In this document: positions 62,373 to 64,000 of the stretch, piece after piece
How the letters are laid out: each line of letters opens with the position of its first letter
How positions within the stretch are numbered: the first letter of the stretch is position 1
Assembly (NCBI GenBank): GCA_013368375.1
Contig: JAACJP010000007.1
Coordinates: 1-64,000 of the forward strand
DNA: 64,000 nucleotides
Source: Tricholomella constricta
Lineage: Eukaryota > Basidiomycota > Agaricomycetes > Agaricales > Lyophyllaceae
Reading direction: 5' to 3'
Notes under the pieces: generated by a model
What the model was told of the DNA's origin: nothing
Database searches by the model: none
What the model saw: only the letters and a program-made list of their open reading frames with translations
Made by a program: the position numbers and the translations under genes

Positions 62373-64000
62373 ACAACACCTTCGGCGATCAGATCGCGGA
62401 AGATATCATTCATCATGGTCTGAAATGTGGCGGGGCTGTTTGTGAGGCCGAAGAACATGACGAGCGGCTCGAAGAGGCCGCGGTTCGTGCGAAACGCTGC
62501 CTTCCACTCGTCGCCTTCCTTGATCCGGACGTTGTTGTACCCCCATCGGACGTCCAACTTGGTGAAGTACCGCGCGCCGCGAAGGTTGTTCACCAATTCG
62601 CTAATGAGGGGCGACGGGTATCGGTTCTTCACCGTGAGCGCATTGAGCGTCCGATAGTCCTGAACCAGTCGGAGCGACCCGTCCTTCTTCTTGATGAAGA
62701 AGACCGGCGATGCCATGGGCGACTTGGACGGTCGGATGCGACCTGTCTCGAGGTTCTCCTTGAGGAACGCGTCGAGTTCGACCTGTTCTGCCGGTGAGAG
62801 CGGGTAGACCTTCGTGCCCGTCGGCGACGCGCCCGGCTCCAGTTCGATGGCATGGTCCCATTGCTTGCGCTCTGGGAGCTCATCGAACGCGACTTTGGAG
62901 AAGACATCTTCAAAGTCGTGGAGGTGGGCCGGTACGGCGTCGCGGAATGTTTTGGGCACGGAGTTAGCAGCATGCGCTTCCGCAAGTTGCTGCGATGTCG
63001 TTTGGCTGGCCCGGATATGTTCGGCGGTCGGGGTCGGGTGGATCGCGGTCGCGAAAATGCGATCGCCATTCAGGAAGGTTTCTACCAGGAAGTCATCGGA
63101 CTCTGGGTTGGGTTCCTCCAGGATCGGAGTGTAGGGGAGGAACTCGTCATCATCAGAGTCGTCCTCGACATACGGGTTGGTCGGGGCTCGCAGATCGGGC
63201 TCAGTCATCGGGATACCATCAGCTCGACAGGCGCGGATCGCTGCGCGCACTTTGGTGTGTGCGCGCTGATCGGCTTTGACCTCGTCCTTGCAAGTGTCGC
63301 ACTGCATCGGACAGTGACTCATTTTCACCTCTTTGGTCGCCCAATCGATCTCAGGGTTGTGGTTTTTAAGCCAGTTGAACCTGAGGATCATGTCGTGCTT
63401 GCCTAACTGGGTGACTCCGAAGACGGCTCGTTCGGTATGACCATTGTATCGTAAGACAGCTTCTACGATGCAAGAGACCGAACCGCCTTCATTGAGGGTG
63501 CCATCTACGTTGTAGACCGGGGATGGCCGACTGAGCACCTTGGTCATGAGCTTGTGTTTCTCGACGAAGGCGGCATTGAGAAAGCTGCCGGTCGCTCCGC
63601 TGTCCACTAGCGCAGTGACGGCGTGCGACTCCTGGGTGTCGGTGGTCTCCAGTTCAACGTTGAGCCACAGGGACCTGGGGCAGGGGGAGGCAGCGGCGAT
63701 GAAGCGACTAGGGAGTCGCTTTTCCCAGCGGGGTAGGCCACGACGCAACAGAGCGATCGGTTTCGCGACTGCGATCAGTGTTGTTGGGTCGGAGGGGTTT
63801 TGTACGTCTTTGTCGGTCGGTTCACTCGTAGGAATAGCAGCAATATTAGGTGTATTGGCGTATTCTATGGATAAAGGAGCGAACCGATTACGACTAGACA
63901 ACGGGGGCGTACGTTCCACCCGTTGTGCGATTAAAAACCCTCCTCCGCGTCGGAGGGGCCTGCGTCGGCCGACAATGGAGTCTGGTTGGCGGGAACTGCG
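62291..64000 (-). pseudogene. pol, 5' portion: retropepsin and RT fingers/palm
   Basis: The frame is open to the window edge, so the start is unknown. Retropepsin: TALVDSGATGSFLN and DMILRFNWLKNHNPEIDW. RT: PASPVFFIKKKDGSLRLVQD, YFTKLDVRWGYNNVRIKEGD, PLVMFFGLTNSPATFQTMMN, and the catalytic VYLDDILIYTKTLEEHRW. After LVLD the frame meets TGA (62291-62293) where arginine is usual, a CGA-to-TGA change. About 30 codons later roughly four bases are missing, moving to the other frame. Two independent lesions argue against a sequencing slip. Confidence 0.88.

Larger units (their letters stand above)
59414..64000 (-). mobile_element. Ty3/gypsy chromodomain retrotransposon, 3' part
   Basis: Minus-strand element whose 5' end is beyond the window. 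The 3' LTR is 59414-59903; directly before it is a polypurine tract (AAAAGGGGGGGTGA on the minus strand), and pol ends with TGA touching the LTR. Upstream follow chromodomain, integrase, RNase H, RT and retropepsin, in standard Ty3/gypsy order. Solo LTR 3 at 25.5 kb belongs to the same family. Confidence 0.93.

Overview
The window is nuclear DNA of a filamentous basidiomycete, most likely an agaricomycete. The evidence is many introns of about 50-60 bp, a class I hydrophobin, families of degenerate F-box/LRR genes, a KDZ transposon carrying a TET/JBP-type dioxygenase, chromodomain Ty3/gypsy elements and basidiomycete-type sugar transporters. Mobile DNA and its debris occupy well over a third of the window.

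Layout. 1-7.4 kb: the end of a vWA-domain gene, a multi-exon membrane protein, an intron-containing tRNA-Tyr, an F-box gene and an F-box relic. 7.4-19.06 kb: a complete 11.6-kb KDZ transposon with near-identical 632-bp terminal inverted repeats and an 8-bp target duplication (CAAATAGC). It holds four genes in two divergent pairs: transposase (-) with TET/JBP dioxygenase (+), and a protein with two RNase H1-type hybrid-binding (viroplasmin-like) domains (-) with a protein with a Gly/Ser tail (+). 19.3-29 kb: the N-terminal part of an F-box gene, a nest of TEs (a gypsy element lacking its RT-to-integrase core, three solo LTRs, a gag relic, a split USP-like gene, a 247-bp tandem duplication and a hAT-like MITE with an 8-bp duplication), then the C-terminal part of an F-box/LRR gene. 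30-33 kb: a gene of a repeat-type eukaryotic family, probably a transposase. 33-38.8 kb: two F-box pseudogenes and a four-exon gene with a possible PD-(D/E)XK fold. 38.8-41.9 kb: about 3 kb with no supported gene. 42-53.7 kb: two tandem MFS sugar transporters separated by a 6.5-kb tyrosine-recombinase retrotransposon with split direct repeats. 54-59.4 kb: a small cysteine-rich membrane protein, an SDR oxidoreductase and a hydrophobin gene. The hydrophobin is cut by a chromodomain Ty3/gypsy element whose 3' LTR and pol run off the end of the window.

Full exon models, each with a total length divisible by three, could be built for the membrane protein, the TET/JBP gene, the two other KDZ cargo genes, the nuclease-fold-like gene, both transporters and the cysteine-rich protein. 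The point most worth following is the four-gene KDZ element: it pairs DNA-base oxidation with predicted RNA:DNA-hybrid binding, and its ends show that it moved, or was gene-converted, recently.
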